Below the pieces are notes generated by a model. That model saw nothing but the letters and a program-made list of their open reading frames with translations, did no database searches and had not been told where the DNA came from. Position numbers and translations under genes: made by a program. This document shows positions 33,767 to 42,862 of a stretch of DNA of 64,000 nucleotides, piece after piece. Within the stretch, counting starts at the first letter, position 1. Every line of letters starts with the position of its first letter. Source of the DNA: Clostridium sp. ZS2-4 (lineage in GTDB: Bacteria; Bacillota; Clostridia; Clostridiales; Clostridiaceae); contig NZ_JAPPRQ010000015.1 of assembly GCF_026719745.1 (NCBI RefSeq), forward strand, positions 62,001 through 126,000, in the 5' to 3' direction.

Positions 33767-34309
33767 ATGGCTTTATATAGACAGTTACAGGTAAAATTTT
33801 TGCAGGATGATTTTGTTCTAGATTTAACTCCAGAGGAAAATTTTTTTTATGCATATCTTATGACCAATTCTAAAACAACACAGTGCGGCATTTTTGAACT
33901 TCCAAAAAGAATTATAGAGATGGAAACAGGTTATAACAGAGAAACTGAAGAAAATAAAATCTCAGAGGAAAACAAAAATTTAGAAAAAAGTATAGAAAAT
34001 GTTGACTTTAAAGAAGTAGTAAAGACCTTTAATAATAATATTCATCCTATTACTCCCATTGAATATGAGAAGCTAAAGAACTGGGAAGGGGATGTTCAGT
34101 GCGATGCCATAATTTTAGCCATTAAAGAAGCGGTAAACCATAATGCAAGAACCTTGAGCTATATAAATTCAATATTAAACAATTGGTATAATCTCGGACT
34201 TTATTCAGCGGATGCTGTAAAGGCTTATCAGCGTGATTGGAACAGTAAAAATAAAAAAGATAAAAATGAATCTATGGCTAATGCTGAAGCCTATATGTAT
34301 GTTGAATAG
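33767..34309 (+). CDS. Phage-like replisome organiser, DnaD domain protein (shortened)
   Basis: 180 residues, strong AAGGAGG site. The N-terminus (QVKFLQDDFVLDLTPEENFF, YAYLMTNSKTTQCGIFELPK) is the winged-helix start of phage-type replisome organisers. The C-terminus is a DnaD-like domain (FNNNIHPITPIEYEKLKNWE, ARTLSYINSILNNWYNLGL with the YxxxILxxW motif). Family members are usually ~250-300 residues; the linker between the domains (from ~60 to ~85) is very short, pointing to an internal in-frame deletion. With the DnaB-like helicase next to it, it is a leftover prophage replication module. Confidence 0.75.
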   Translation: MALYRQLQVKFLQDDFVLDLTPEENFFYAYLMTNSKTTQCGIFELPKRIIEMETGYNRETEENKISEENKNLEKSIENVDFKEVVKTFNNNIHPITPIEYEKLKNWEGDVQCDAIILAIKEAVNHNARTLSYINSILNNWYNLGLYSADAVKAYQRDWNSKNKKDKNESMANAEAYMYVE

Positions 34310-34321
34310 GGGGAAGGCATT

Positions 34322-35611
34322 ATGAATATAAACAAAATATGCAACAAAGAAGCAGAAGCAAGTATACTAGGGGAAATTCTTCTTGATAATAATGGATTAT
34401 TAGAGATTATAGATATAATAAGTAGTAGTGATTTTTATCTGGATGGGCATAAGCTTATTTTTCATGCAATGGTTAAGCTTTATGAGCAGGGGAAAAAAAT
34501 TGATGTGGTAGCTTTAGCAGAAAAATTAGGTGATTCTCTTAAGGAAGTTGGAGGACTGACTTATTTAAGTCAGCTTTTAGGTAGTGCTCTTTCTTCTGGA
34601 AATATAAAGTATTACGCTGAAATTATAAAAGAAAAATCTGCAAATCGACAACTGTTAAAAGTTATAAAGAAAGCACAAAAGGATATTGAAAATGAGGATA
34701 AAAAAAGTCAGGAAATTGTGGATTATTTTGAAAATAGTTTTCTGAATATGAAAAATGTATCCAGCTGTGATGATGGAGATATTACTGAGGCTATGATAGA
34801 TGTTATAAAAAGTATGGAGGAAAGATACATAAAAGGTGGAGAAATAAGCGGTATTAAGACTGGATATAATATTTTAGATAAAGCTCTTGGAGGGTTATGT
34901 TCGGAAGAGTTTATTATTTTAGCTGCAAGACCATCTATGGGAAAAACAACTATGGCTCTTAATTTAGCCCTCAATGCAGTTTTTAAAAGCGGTGCCAGTG
35001 CTGCATTTCTTAATTTGGAAATGGGAAAAGAGCAAATTTTAAAAAGAGCTCTTTCAAATTACTCAGAAATCCCATACAGTTTTGTGAAGGAATCAAAGCT
35101 AAATGAGGATCAGTGGGTAAGGATAATGAAAGCTGCAAGTGTAATCACTGCTTCAAAGCTTAGTTTATACGATAAAATCTTCACTATAAATGGTATTAAG
35201 AGAGAATGTAAAAAGTTGAAAATACAGAAAGGTCTTGATGTGGTTATAATTGATTATCAGCAGCTTATTGACAGTGAGGGAAAAACACAAAACAGAACCA
35301 TAGATATAGCTAAGATTTCAAGGACACTTAAGCTTATGGCAAAGGAGCTTAAGGTTACAGTAATAGCACTGTCACAACTTTCAAGAGCACCAGAGGCACG
35401 TTTAAATCACAGACCGATGCTTTCAGACTTAAGAGAATCAGGAAGTCTGGAGCAGGATGCCGATGTTGTTATGTTTCTGTATCGGGATGCCTATTATAAT
35501 GTTGAAAGTGAGGAAAAAGATACTATAGAAACCATAATAGCAAAAAACAGAAATGGTAAAGTGGGAACAGTAAAATTAAAGTGGAAAGCAGATTTGCAGA
35601 AGATTGTGTGA
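34322..35611 (+). CDS. Replicative DNA helicase, DnaB family (phage-type)
   Basis: 429 residues, GGGGGAAGG site, 12 bases after the DnaD-like gene. The N-terminal primase-interacting domain (EAEASILGEILLDNNGLLEI, DFYLDGHKLIFHAMVKLYEQ) is followed by a RecA-like ATPase: Walker A ARPSMGKTT, VVIIDYQQLI, and ALSQLSRAPEARLNHRPMLS. It forms hexamers that unwind DNA 5' to 3' at replication forks. The C-terminus stops soon after GTVKLKWKADL, slightly short of cellular DnaB. Pairing with a DnaD-like gene and lack of housekeeping neighbours suggest phage origin. Confidence 0.88.
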   Translation: MNINKICNKEAEASILGEILLDNNGLLEIIDIISSSDFYLDGHKLIFHAMVKLYEQGKKIDVVALAEKLGDSLKEVGGLTYLSQLLGSALSSGNIKYYAEIIKEKSANRQLLKVIKKAQKDIENEDKKSQEIVDYFENSFLNMKNVSSCDDGDITEAMIDVIKSMEERYIKGGEISGIKTGYNILDKALGGLCSEEFIILAARPSMGKTTMALNLALNAVFKSGASAAFLNLEMGKEQILKRALSNYSEIPYSFVKESKLNEDQWVRIMKAASVITASKLSLYDKIFTINGIKRECKKLKIQKGLDVVIIDYQQLIDSEGKTQNRTIDIAKISRTLKLMAKELKVTVIALSQLSRAPEARLNHRPMLSDLRESGSLEQDADVVMFLYRDAYYNVESEEKDTIETIIAKNRNGKVGTVKLKWKADLQKIV

Positions 35612-35614
35612 AAT

Positions 35615-35845
35615 TTAATTTTTAATAATCACCCCTGGTATTCCATTATTAACGAAAGTTTTACCTTCCAATGGCTTGAATCCAGATTTTGATATTTCTT
35701 TTTTTTCGTTCTGTGATATTGAAGAGTTCTTTTTATTGTCAGAATCAGTTGGAGGTGTATTAATAGAGCAACCAACTAATATATTTGAAAATAATAAGGA
35801 TAAAATAACAAGAATAATTTCTTTCTTTAAAAATTTTGCTTTCAT
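35615..35845 (-). CDS. Small predicted lipoprotein
   Basis: 76 residues. MKAKFLKKEIILVILSLLFS then NILVGC is a signal peptide with lipobox LVGC, so the mature protein of ~49 residues would be lipid-anchored. The rest (NTPPTDSDNKKNSSISQ..., GFKPLEGKTFVNNGIPGVII) is polar. ATG 35845 fits the AAAGGA site better than TTG 35854. Its stop is 3 bases from the convergent DnaB-like gene. Function unknown. Confidence 0.55.
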   Translation of the reverse strand: MKAKFLKKEIILVILSLLFSNILVGCSINTPPTDSDNKKNSSISQNEKKEISKSGFKPLEGKTFVNNGIPGVIIKN

Positions 35846-36063
35846 TATATACAAAATCCTTTCTTTAAAAGTTGTTATTTTGTCATTAAAAATAGTAGAG
35901 ACATAATGTATCTAATTCTATTTTGCTAATGTATTTAAGGTAAGTCTATTATAACATGAAATATTTTCCAAAACATTAAAAGCTTTCTGTTTTTTAACAA
36001 ATAAAGAATTTATATATTTAATAATAACACTTCTTAAGAAGTGTTATTTGCCAATAAAAATGA
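35846..36063. other. Gap with a 26-base perfect palindrome
   Basis: At 36023-36048 AATAACACTTCTT is directly followed by its exact complement AAGAAGTGTTATT. It resembles the core of the CTTCTTAAG terminator family with no loop insert. Nothing else is evident in this stretch. Confidence 0.55.
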
Positions 36064-36409
36064 ACGAAAGTTCGCATGAAATATTTTCTTTAGGTTAATA
36101 CATATTTGCATCTAGAATTTTAGACTACTAAAGGATATGAAAATTTAAAGAGGTTTTTATTGTATGATGCAAGATTATATAAGAAATCTAATAAAAAAAT
36201 AAGAACAGCAGTAATTTATTCATCAGATATCAGCAAGGCAGAAAATAAAATAGATATTGGCTGTAGAAAATATATTTATGAAGAAGTACAATGGTGATAA
36301 AATATATTTAAAGATAAAAGAAAAAATAGAGCAAAATTTTGAATTAAGTGATTTAGATAAGCTGAAATTAATATTTTTACCACTTATAAGGAAGGGAAAA
36401 TCAAAATAA
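36064..36409 (+). pseudogene. Relic of an unknown gene, copy 2 (pair at 31757)
   Basis: A frame without a start reads YDARLYKKSNKKIRTAVIYS, SDISKAENKIDIGC, then shifts into YIYEEVQW, and later DKIYLKIKEKIEQNFELSDL, DKLKLIFLPLIRKGKSK with a stop at 36409. It retains ~80 bases that copy 1 lost. Related in style to Clostridial Rpn-like families, but not enough is left for a firm call. Confidence 0.5.
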
Positions 36410-36476
36410 AACTTACAATATAAATGACGAAAGATATTATAGAGCAAATTATTGCTAATATAGAGGAGGGGTAAAA

Positions 36477-36635
36477 ATGTGTATGAATTTATTCTGGTGC
36501 GAGTTTGAAAATATGGACGTTGAGGAGTGCCCGGAATACGGCGAGCCTTATTGCAAAGACGGAATAGACGGATTCGAATGCGAATACCTTTTGCAAAAAA
36601 GGGCCGCAGAAAAAACTAAAGATTTTGTTTTTTAG
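36477..36635 (+). CDS. Small Cys-rich protein (52 aa), unknown
   Basis: ATG 36477 follows GGAGGGG at a good distance. MCMNLFWCEFENMDVEECPE, YGEPYCKDGIDGFECEYLLQ has five cysteines and many acidic residues, suggesting metal binding. Base composition (GGCGAGCC, GGGCCGC) is clearly richer in GC than the neighbourhood, so it is probably recently acquired or from a phage. No family recognised. Confidence 0.5.
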   Translation: MCMNLFWCEFENMDVEECPEYGEPYCKDGIDGFECEYLLQKRAAEKTKDFVF

Positions 36636-36697
36636 AGTATTTATAAAGTAGTTATTAAATGAAATATTATTTAGTACCAATGGGGAAAAATTAAATA

Positions 36698-36733
36698 GCA
36701 ACCTCAGTCAATCACCCGGGAGATGTGAACAAC
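36698..36733 (+). repeat. Imperfect direct repeat, right copy
   Basis: GCAACCTCAGTC, CCCGGG and GATGTGAACAA echo 24172-24221 in the same order and orientation. GC-rich against the background. A terminator-like stem (AACTCAGCAGGAT...ATTCTGCTGAGTT plus T4) follows at about 36749-36783. Confidence 0.35.
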
Positions 36734-36867
36734 TCATAAATGACCAAAACTCAGCAGGATAAGTTAATTCTGCTGAGTTTTTATATATCAATCCTTCATA
36801 AAATGCTATAATAAAAATGTAAACATACACAATATTTATATAATTAATACAGAAACTGGGTGATGAA

Positions 36868-36960
36868 ATGCAGCTAAGAGAACTATTTTTAGATGATCTT
36901 AATAACTATACAAAAGAAACTACCATAGATATTAAAGATATAAAGGAGATGAAACTGTGA
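36868..36960 (+). CDS. Short upstream ORF coupled to lipoprotein gene (30 aa)
   Basis: ATG 36868 after GGGTGATGAA encodes MQLRELFLDDLNNYTKETTI plus 10 residues. Its TGA overlaps the GTG start of the next gene (GTGA), a classic coupling arrangement, and it contains that gene's AAGGAGATG site. It may be a coupling leader or the shrunken rest of a larger gene. Confidence 0.4.
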   Translation: MQLRELFLDDLNNYTKETTIDIKDIKEMKL

Positions 36961-37772
36961 AAAAAATGAATAATAGAATGTGTATTTTAATATTTTGTTT
37001 GCTAATAAGTATATCATCTATTGGGTGCAGCAGTTCAAAACAAAACACATCAAATTCTAACAAACAAAATAGTGAATTAAAGAATAATGCACAGATTCAA
37101 GCGTTAAAGAAGACAAACTCTAACAATGATGAGAATGTAAAAATAGAAGAAGGGAATAAAGGAATTAAACCTGAAGTGGTATCTAATCAGGAAAATAAAA
37201 AGGATAATAGTACCCAAAGCAAAGAAAAAATTATTAGTCTTACAGATGAAGAACATAAAAAAATTAATATATTTTTCAGTAATTTTTCTGAAGTATATTT
37301 AAAACCATTTCAAAAAGGGAAAATCTCAGATAGTGAATTAATACAATTTGGATTTTATCATAATTATATTAATAATCCTAAAAGAGTTAAATATAAAGAT
37401 AGTAATGCATTAATATCTAAGGAATATGTATTTGAGAGTATAGAAAAATATTTCAAATTGGATATAAGTAAACATAAAATACCAGAGAGTATAGGAATTA
37501 AATATTCTAATGGATACTTTTATATGCCAGCTGCTGATGGAGAAACATATCCATTTTCTCAAGTTACAAAGCTTATTGATAATGGAGATAAAACTATGAC
37601 AGCTTATGTAGATGTATATGTAGGGAATATATTTGATTTTTATAATTATAAGCCTTATAGTAAATGGAGCAAAAATGATAAAGATTCAGCTCATAAAATT
37701 GGTAGGTATAAAGCTCTAATAGAAAAAGAAAATGAAAGATATATTCTTTTGGAATATAATAAATTATCTTAA
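36957..37772 (+). CDS. Predicted lipoprotein with Lys/Asn-rich linker
   Basis: 271 residues from a GTG start with AAGGAG nearby. The signal peptide MCILIFCLLISISSIGCSSS has a lipobox SIGC, then a low-complexity linker rich in Asn, Lys and Ser to about residue 85. The folded part (EEHKKINIFFSNFSEVYLKP, ISDSELIQFGFYHNYINNPK, YFKLDISKHKIPESIGIKYS) is typical of Clostridial surface lipoproteins without assigned function. It should sit on the outer face of the membrane. Confidence 0.7.
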   Translation: MKKMNNRMCILIFCLLISISSIGCSSSKQNTSNSNKQNSELKNNAQIQALKKTNSNNDENVKIEEGNKGIKPEVVSNQENKKDNSTQSKEKIISLTDEEHKKINIFFSNFSEVYLKPFQKGKISDSELIQFGFYHNYINNPKRVKYKDSNALISKEYVFESIEKYFKLDISKHKIPESIGIKYSNGYFYMPAADGETYPFSQVTKLIDNGDKTMTAYVDVYVGNIFDFYNYKPYSKWSKNDKDSAHKIGRYKALIEKENERYILLEYNKLS

Positions 37773-37871
37773 GTTGTCCAATTAAGATAACTATTAAGAA
37801 TTAAAGAAGTTATACATTTAACGATAAAATTTTTAAGCCTGTAAATCATCAAATAAGAGAGGAAGTAGACC

Positions 37872-39479
37872 ATGATTAAAAGAGTTTTTTCTAGTATATT
37901 AATGTCAATTTTTCTTACCTGTTCTAATGTAACTGCTACATTATCAGCAAATGATTTTCATATTACAAAAACAAGTACTCAAACACAAGAAAATTCTGTT
38001 GTTATAAATGTTAATGGTAAGGTTGTAAAGGGTGTAAAAGCTTATATGGATTCAAATTCAAAACTTATGATTCAGCTTGCACCCATAGTAAAAGAATTTG
38101 ACCAAAACGCAGATATAGATTTAAAGAATAGAAATGTTACAGTAAAAATTAATAAAGATAATTCTTCTACAAAGGATAGAAACATTTCAGAAGAACTAGA
38201 TAAATACTTAAGTCTTCTTCAAAAATCAGATAACTTTCATGGAAGTGTTCTTGTTAGTAAAGGTGATACTATATTGTTAGACAAAGGATATAATATGGCA
38301 AACTTTGAGCAAAATATTAAGAATACAGCACAAACAACTTTCCCCATTGGTTCAATGACAAAGCAATTTACAGCAATGGCAATAATGCAGTTAGTTGAAA
38401 AAGGTATGATTAATGAGCAGGACAAGCTTTCTAAATATATACCTGATTTTCCTAATGGAGATGACATAACAATATATAATCTGCTTACTCATACATCTGG
38501 TCTTGTAATATTTAATCAATTACCTGAATTTTTGAAAAAGAAACCCGAAGATTTAACAAATATTAATAATGTAATTAATTTATTTAAAGATAAACCACTG
38601 AATTTTAAGCCTGGAACTAAATTTGAATATTGTAATTCAGGATATCTTCTACTTGGATATATAATTGAAAAAGTAAGTAACATGAGTTATGAAGATTATT
38701 TAAAAACTAATATTTTTAAACCTCTTAATATGAATGATACAGGTATTGCTTACAAAGGAAACGAAAAAATGTATAGTTCTCAAGGTTATAGCGGATATTT
38801 AGAGGTTTCCCCTGTTGATGATGAACTAATACTTAATGGTGTCCATGGTGCTGGTGCATTATATTCTACTACAGAAGACATATATAAATGGAGTAGAGCA
38901 TTAAATACAGAAAAATTAGTAAATAAAAAAAACATGGAAAAAATATTTTCAAAATGTGTAAAAATGCCTATATATAATTCAGCGTATTATGGTTATGGTT
39001 GGATGATAAATGAAGGTAAATATGGTCATGAAGTTTTTCATGGAGGTAATGTATTAGGTTTTACAAGTAACATAAAAAGATATACAGATAAAGACTTAAC
39101 TATAATCATACTAACAAATGCAGGATATTATGATATAGATTCACTTACAAATGTTTTAGCTGATATATACTTTGGTAGTGAATATAAGCTTCCAAAGAAA
39201 AAGAAAGAAATTAAAGTTGACAGTAAAATATTAAATAACTATGTAGGTAAATATTCTATTGATAAGATTGTAGATTTTAATATAATAAGGGAAGGAAATC
39301 ACCTTTACTATCAAGCTAGTGGTCAGCCCAAATTTGAAGTTTTCCCTGAAGCTAATAACAAGGTTTTCTTTAAAGTTGTTGATGCAGAAATAGTATTTAA
39401 TACTGATTCAAAGGGGAATATTACTGGTATAGAATTATATCAATTTGGGCAAAAATTTAAAGGAACTAAAGTAAAATGA
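37872..39479 (+). CDS. Secreted serine hydrolase, beta-lactamase/DD-peptidase family
   Basis: 535 residues, GAGAGGAAG site. Signal peptide (RVFSSILMSIFLTCSNVTAT), then a short stretch (VVINVNGKVVKGVKAYMDSN, LMIQLAPIVKEFDQNADIDL) like the copper amine oxidase N-terminal stalk domain common in Clostridial secreted proteins. The catalytic domain has Ser161-x-x-Lys164 (GSMTKQF), Tyr253-Cys-Asn and His390-Gly-Gly replacing the KTG triad, as in class C-like PBP4*/esterase families. A C-terminal beta domain (from ~460) completes it. Substrate may be peptidoglycan peptides, D-amino acid peptides or esters. It is a single gene ending in a shared terminator. Confidence 0.85.
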   Translation: MIKRVFSSILMSIFLTCSNVTATLSANDFHITKTSTQTQENSVVINVNGKVVKGVKAYMDSNSKLMIQLAPIVKEFDQNADIDLKNRNVTVKINKDNSSTKDRNISEELDKYLSLLQKSDNFHGSVLVSKGDTILLDKGYNMANFEQNIKNTAQTTFPIGSMTKQFTAMAIMQLVEKGMINEQDKLSKYIPDFPNGDDITIYNLLTHTSGLVIFNQLPEFLKKKPEDLTNINNVINLFKDKPLNFKPGTKFEYCNSGYLLLGYIIEKVSNMSYEDYLKTNIFKPLNMNDTGIAYKGNEKMYSSQGYSGYLEVSPVDDELILNGVHGAGALYSTTEDIYKWSRALNTEKLVNKKNMEKIFSKCVKMPIYNSAYYGYGWMINEGKYGHEVFHGGNVLGFTSNIKRYTDKDLTIIILTNAGYYDIDSLTNVLADIYFGSEYKLPKKKKEIKVDSKILNNYVGKYSIDKIVDFNIIREGNHLYYQASGQPKFEVFPEANNKVFFKVVDAEIVFNTDSKGNITGIELYQFGQKFKGTKVK

Positions 39480-39549
39480 CAAATAAATAAAGTACACTAC
39501 CAGGGGTGTAAAATTTAATTATCAATATTATTTTTTTACAAAAAAATAA

Positions 39550-39597
39550 GGCTGTCTCAACATAGAAGTTATATTCTTGTTGAGACAGCCACTTTTT
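39550..39597. terminator. Bidirectional terminator between hydrolase and Nudix genes
   Basis: GGCTGTCTCAACA pairs exactly with TGTTGAGACAGCC; A-rich flank on the left and CTTTTTCC on the right. The last codons of the Nudix gene lie inside the stem and loop. Confidence 0.85.
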
Positions 39598-39985
39598 CCT
39601 TTACTAGCTGCTCCACTGTAGGAATATCTGCTGGTGCCCATTTTAATGATTCAAGGTTTTCTCTTTTAAGCCATATAAGCTTAGAATATTCATTAGCAGT
39701 AGGAGTCCCATCTTTAATTTTACATTTAATTGTTATTAGGTTTACAATAAATTTTTCATAATCATGTGTATTATCATTAAATATTTCTTTACATTCAATG
39801 GAACATTTCAATTCTTCTTGAATTTCTCTTACTATAGCTTGGGCAAGATTTTCATTTTCTTCAACTTTTCCACCAGGAAATTCCCACATGTTAGGAAGAC
39901 TCATTTTAGGGGAACGAAGAGCACACAATATCTCATTATTATCATTCTCAATTATTGCACCAACAACTTCTATTGTTTTTTTCAT
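39569..39985 (-). CDS. Nudix hydrolase, MutT-like
   Basis: 138 residues; ATG 39985 sits 8 bases after AGAGGT, better than GTG 39994, which overlaps that site. The Nudix box GGKVEENENLAQAIVREIQEEL is complete, and the start VVGAIIENDNNEILCALRS with LPNMWEFPGG matches MutT/CTP pyrophosphohydrolase proteins. The enzyme would clean up oxidised nucleotides such as 8-oxo-dGTP, giving the monophosphate and pyrophosphate. Single gene. Confidence 0.88.
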   Translation of the reverse strand: MKKTIEVVGAIIENDNNEILCALRSPKMSLPNMWEFPGGKVEENENLAQAIVREIQEELKCSIECKEIFNDNTHDYEKFIVNLITIKCKIKDGTPTANEYSKLIWLKRENLESLKWAPADIPTVEQLVKEKVAVSTRI

Positions 39986-40125
39986 CCTAAACACCTCTAT
40001 GATAGATTAACATATGAAGGAAAAAATATCAATTTACTATAGAAAATCAGGATAAAGTTAGAAAAATATAGGTTTAATGTTTATTTACATATAAATTAGT
40101 AAAAGAGAATAAGGGAAAGATAAAC

Positions 40126-40154
40126 AAAAAAAGAGAGGCATTTACTCCTCTCTT
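40126..40154 (-). terminator. Terminator of the RpiR regulator gene
   Basis: On the minus strand AAGAGAGG-type stem (AAGAGAGG/CCTCTCTT) is followed by TTTTTTG. The 290-base gap 39995-40282 also holds a small inverted repeat CACCTAT...ATAGGTG near 40219-40239. Confidence 0.7.
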
Positions 40155-40282
40155 AATAACATATACATTTACTTTTGAATAATAAATTTATAAGTCCAAA
40201 ATACCGCTGCTCTGATTTTGACACCTATATCTCGATAGGTGGGTGTTCTCACAAATGATTTACTGTCCCAAAAAATCTGGAG

Positions 40283-41032
40283 TTATGAATCAGCTGTATT
40301 CAAGTGATCTTTGGTTTCAGCTAAGGTACGATTTTCAGATTGAATTTTCAGAACAACTTCTTCAAGAAAAATAAAGAAAAGGGTTCTGGATTTTTCGTAA
40401 GCTTTTAGATAACTGGGTTGATGAATTTTTGACAGCCAAAAAATCTTGTCACATTGATCAAACAGAGCTGTGTTGTATTCCTCCATAACCATGGCTACAT
40501 CACAGTTCTTGATTTTTGCATCATGGTACAACTTTTCGAAGGAGCGAAAGGTTCCTGAAACTGTGATAAAAACAAGTAAGGTGTTTTCATCAATCATTGA
40601 AGTAACTGAGAGTTCATCGGATACAGCCATGACTATTTTGTTTAAACACGTGCGTAAACGATATTCGAAGTATTGGGCACAGAGTAATGAAGGACCATAT
40701 CCAAACAATACAATTTTTTCATGGGTTTTGATCAATTCTAAAAAATCATTGGTCAAAGTGCTATCAAAATCATCAATAAAATTCTTGATTCGAGTCAGTT
40801 CATCTGAGTGATCAGTATGGGGCATTTCTTTACCATATAAAAAATCAAGATACTGCTTAAAGTTTGAAAACCCCAATTTCTTAACAAATTTTGATATTTT
40901 TGAAACCGAGCAATTGCACAGATGAGCAGCTTGGTTGATTCTGAATTTTGGATTATTTTTGGAATATTCCATTAATATATCGTATATTTGTTTTTCTAGC
41001 GAATTCAAATTTCTTATATCAATACTAATCAT
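40283..41032 (-). CDS. RpiR/MurR family transcriptional regulator
   Basis: About 249 residues; ATG 41032 is preferred to ATG 41041, which touches the GGAGA site. The N-terminal helix-turn-helix (NPKFRINQAAHLCNCSVSKI, SKFVKKLGFSNFKQYLDFLY) is the RpiR type; residues ~100-230 form a SIS sugar-phosphate binding domain (KIVLFGYGPSLLCAQYFEYR, LLVFITVSGTFRSFEKLYHD). Such regulators respond to phosphorylated sugars. It is divergent from the oxidoreductase-ETF-kinase-transport operon and very likely controls it, with the FGGY kinase product or a derivative as the natural candidate signal. Confidence 0.88.
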   Translation of the reverse strand: MISIDIRNLNSLEKQIYDILMEYSKNNPKFRINQAAHLCNCSVSKISKFVKKLGFSNFKQYLDFLYGKEMPHTDHSDELTRIKNFIDDFDSTLTNDFLELIKTHEKIVLFGYGPSLLCAQYFEYRLRTCLNKIVMAVSDELSVTSMIDENTLLVFITVSGTFRSFEKLYHDAKIKNCDVAMVMEEYNTALFDQCDKIFWLSKIHQPSYLKAYEKSRTLFFIFLEEVVLKIQSENRTLAETKDHLNTADS

Positions 41033-41184
41033 AATGAGCATTCTCCAATGGTTATTTTGGTGTATTTCTTCACTTGATTATAGCACCTGCACTAATTTTT
41101 GTAAAGGAACATGAAAATTGTAAAAAACGTTAACAATAGGTATATATATAAAAATAAAGAATTATAAAGATGAAAATAAATGAA

Positions 41185-41296
41185 ATTTGAGAAAATTCTT
41201 CAAATGGAAAATTTTCGTAATAACACAATAAAAAGAAGCGTAAAGAGAAAAAATTTCCAAAAAAATGTTGACTCATACATAATTTGGATATATAAT
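41185..41296 (+). promoter_or_regulatory. Promoter and palindromes of the ETF/kinase operon
   Basis: TTGACT (41268-41273), 17 bases, TATAAT (41291-41296) form a near-ideal housekeeping promoter about 90 bases before the first gene. Upstream are ATTTGA-N9-TCAAAT (41185-41205) and GAAAATTTTC (41207-41216), candidate sites for the divergent RpiR regulator. No other gene is seen in the gap 41033-41389. Confidence 0.65.
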
Positions 41297-41389
41297 CAAT
41301 ATATGGACAAACATACAAAAAGTGATGCATAAGAAATCTAGTTCAAAATTAGTAATTAATTAACATATAAGTGTTTAGGAGGTAAAAAG

Positions 41390-42862
41390 ATGAGTAAAGA
41401 TCAAATTATTCAGTCATTAGTGGAAATGCTGTCAGAGGAGCAGGTGAATATGAATCATGATGATTTGTATGATGCTTCGGCAGACAGATATAAAAAATAT
41501 GCAAAGGCAAGAAAAGTATTGGATGTACCAATGCCTTTAGCAATTGTTTATCCAAAATCAACGGAAGAAGTCAGTGAACTTTTGAAGTTCTGTAATGAAA
41601 ATGCTATCAATGTTATTCCAAGAGGTGGAAAGACAGCAACAGAAGGTGGGTTGGAAAACTGGAAGGAAACTACAATTGTTATTGATGCTCTTCATCTTGA
41701 TAAAATCATCAAAATTGATCCATATAATATGCAGGCAACTGTTCAGGCAGGAGTTGCACTTCAGGATTTGGAAGATGAACTGAGAAAAATCGGTTATACA
41801 GCAGGTCATTCTCCACAATCAAAGCCTGTTGCAAAATATGGGGGATTGTTGGCGACTAGAAGTATAGGACAATTCTCAACGCTATATGGTGGCATTGAAG
41901 ATATGGTTGTTGGTCTTGAGTGTGTATTCCCGGACGGACATATTTCTAGGATTAAAAATGTTTCAAGACGATCAGGCGGACCAGATATTCGTCACATTGC
42001 TATTGGTAATGAAGGGACTCTTTGCTACATTACAGAAGTTACTGTGAAAATATTCAAATTTTATCCTCAGAACAATAAATTTTACGGTTATTTGATAAAG
42101 GATGTTGAAACAGGAATTAGCGTTCTTCGTGAAGTTATAACTAACGGATACAGACCATCTGTTGCAAGAACTTATTCAGAAGAAGATGCTGCTCAACATT
42201 TCTATCATTTCCATGAAAATAAATGTGTATTGCTATTTATGGCAGAAGGTCCTAAAAATATTGTAGAAGCTACAGGACAAGCTATTGAAGAAGCCGTTGA
42301 AAAATTCAAAGATGGTATCATCAAGCAGGTGGACAGCCAATTAATTCAGGAGTGGTTTGAGAGTTTGAATTGGTCACAGCAAGATATCGACGACGAATTT
42401 GAAGGCATGATTGAAAATGATTCACATGCAGGCTTCACTACAGAGATTTCAGCTAACTGGGAAACTATTCCAAAGATTTATAATAATGTTATGAAGAGAG
42501 TAAGAAGCGAATACCCTCGTGCCCATGACTTGACTATGTTAGGTGGACATTCATCACACAGTTATATTAATGGTACAAATATGTACTTCGTATATAACTA
42601 TGAAATCCATTGTGAACCGGAAGATGAAATGAGAATCTATCATCATCCTCTACAGAGAATTATTGTTGAAGAAACATTGAAACTAGGTGGTTCCATGTGT
42701 CATCACCATGGTATTGGTAAGTTCAGAAACGAATGGACTAAGGAAGAACATGGTTCAGCTTACTACATGTTAGAAAAGCTTAAAGAGGCTTTCGATCCTA
42801 ATGGTATTATGAACTTTGGAACTATATTCCCACAAGAAGAAGGGATGAAATATATAAAATAA
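41390..42862 (+). CDS. FAD-binding oxidoreductase, GlcD/lactate dehydrogenase type
   Basis: 490 residues, AGGAGG site. PCMH-type FAD domain near 55-240 (MPLAIVYPKSTEEVSELLKF, VIPRGGKTATEGG, GVALQDLEDELR, GGLLATRSIGQFSTLYGGIE, DIRHIAIGNEGTLCYITEVT) and a C-terminal FAD-linked oxidase domain with MCHHHGIGKFR and LKEAFDPNGIMNFGTIFP. The family oxidises 2-hydroxy acids or related alcohols. The ETF genes immediately downstream suggest electrons go to EtfAB, as in the LctBCD lactate dehydrogenase of Acetobacterium woodii, which couples NAD+ with ferredoxin. The substrate here is unlikely to be simple lactate given the kinase and transporters. Confidence 0.85.
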   Translation: MSKDQIIQSLVEMLSEEQVNMNHDDLYDASADRYKKYAKARKVLDVPMPLAIVYPKSTEEVSELLKFCNENAINVIPRGGKTATEGGLENWKETTIVIDALHLDKIIKIDPYNMQATVQAGVALQDLEDELRKIGYTAGHSPQSKPVAKYGGLLATRSIGQFSTLYGGIEDMVVGLECVFPDGHISRIKNVSRRSGGPDIRHIAIGNEGTLCYITEVTVKIFKFYPQNNKFYGYLIKDVETGISVLREVITNGYRPSVARTYSEEDAAQHFYHFHENKCVLLFMAEGPKNIVEATGQAIEEAVEKFKDGIIKQVDSQLIQEWFESLNWSQQDIDDEFEGMIENDSHAGFTTEISANWETIPKIYNNVMKRVRSEYPRAHDLTMLGGHSSHSYINGTNMYFVYNYEIHCEPEDEMRIYHHPLQRIIVEETLKLGGSMCHHHGIGKFRNEWTKEEHGSAYYMLEKLKEAFDPNGIMNFGTIFPQEEGMKYIK

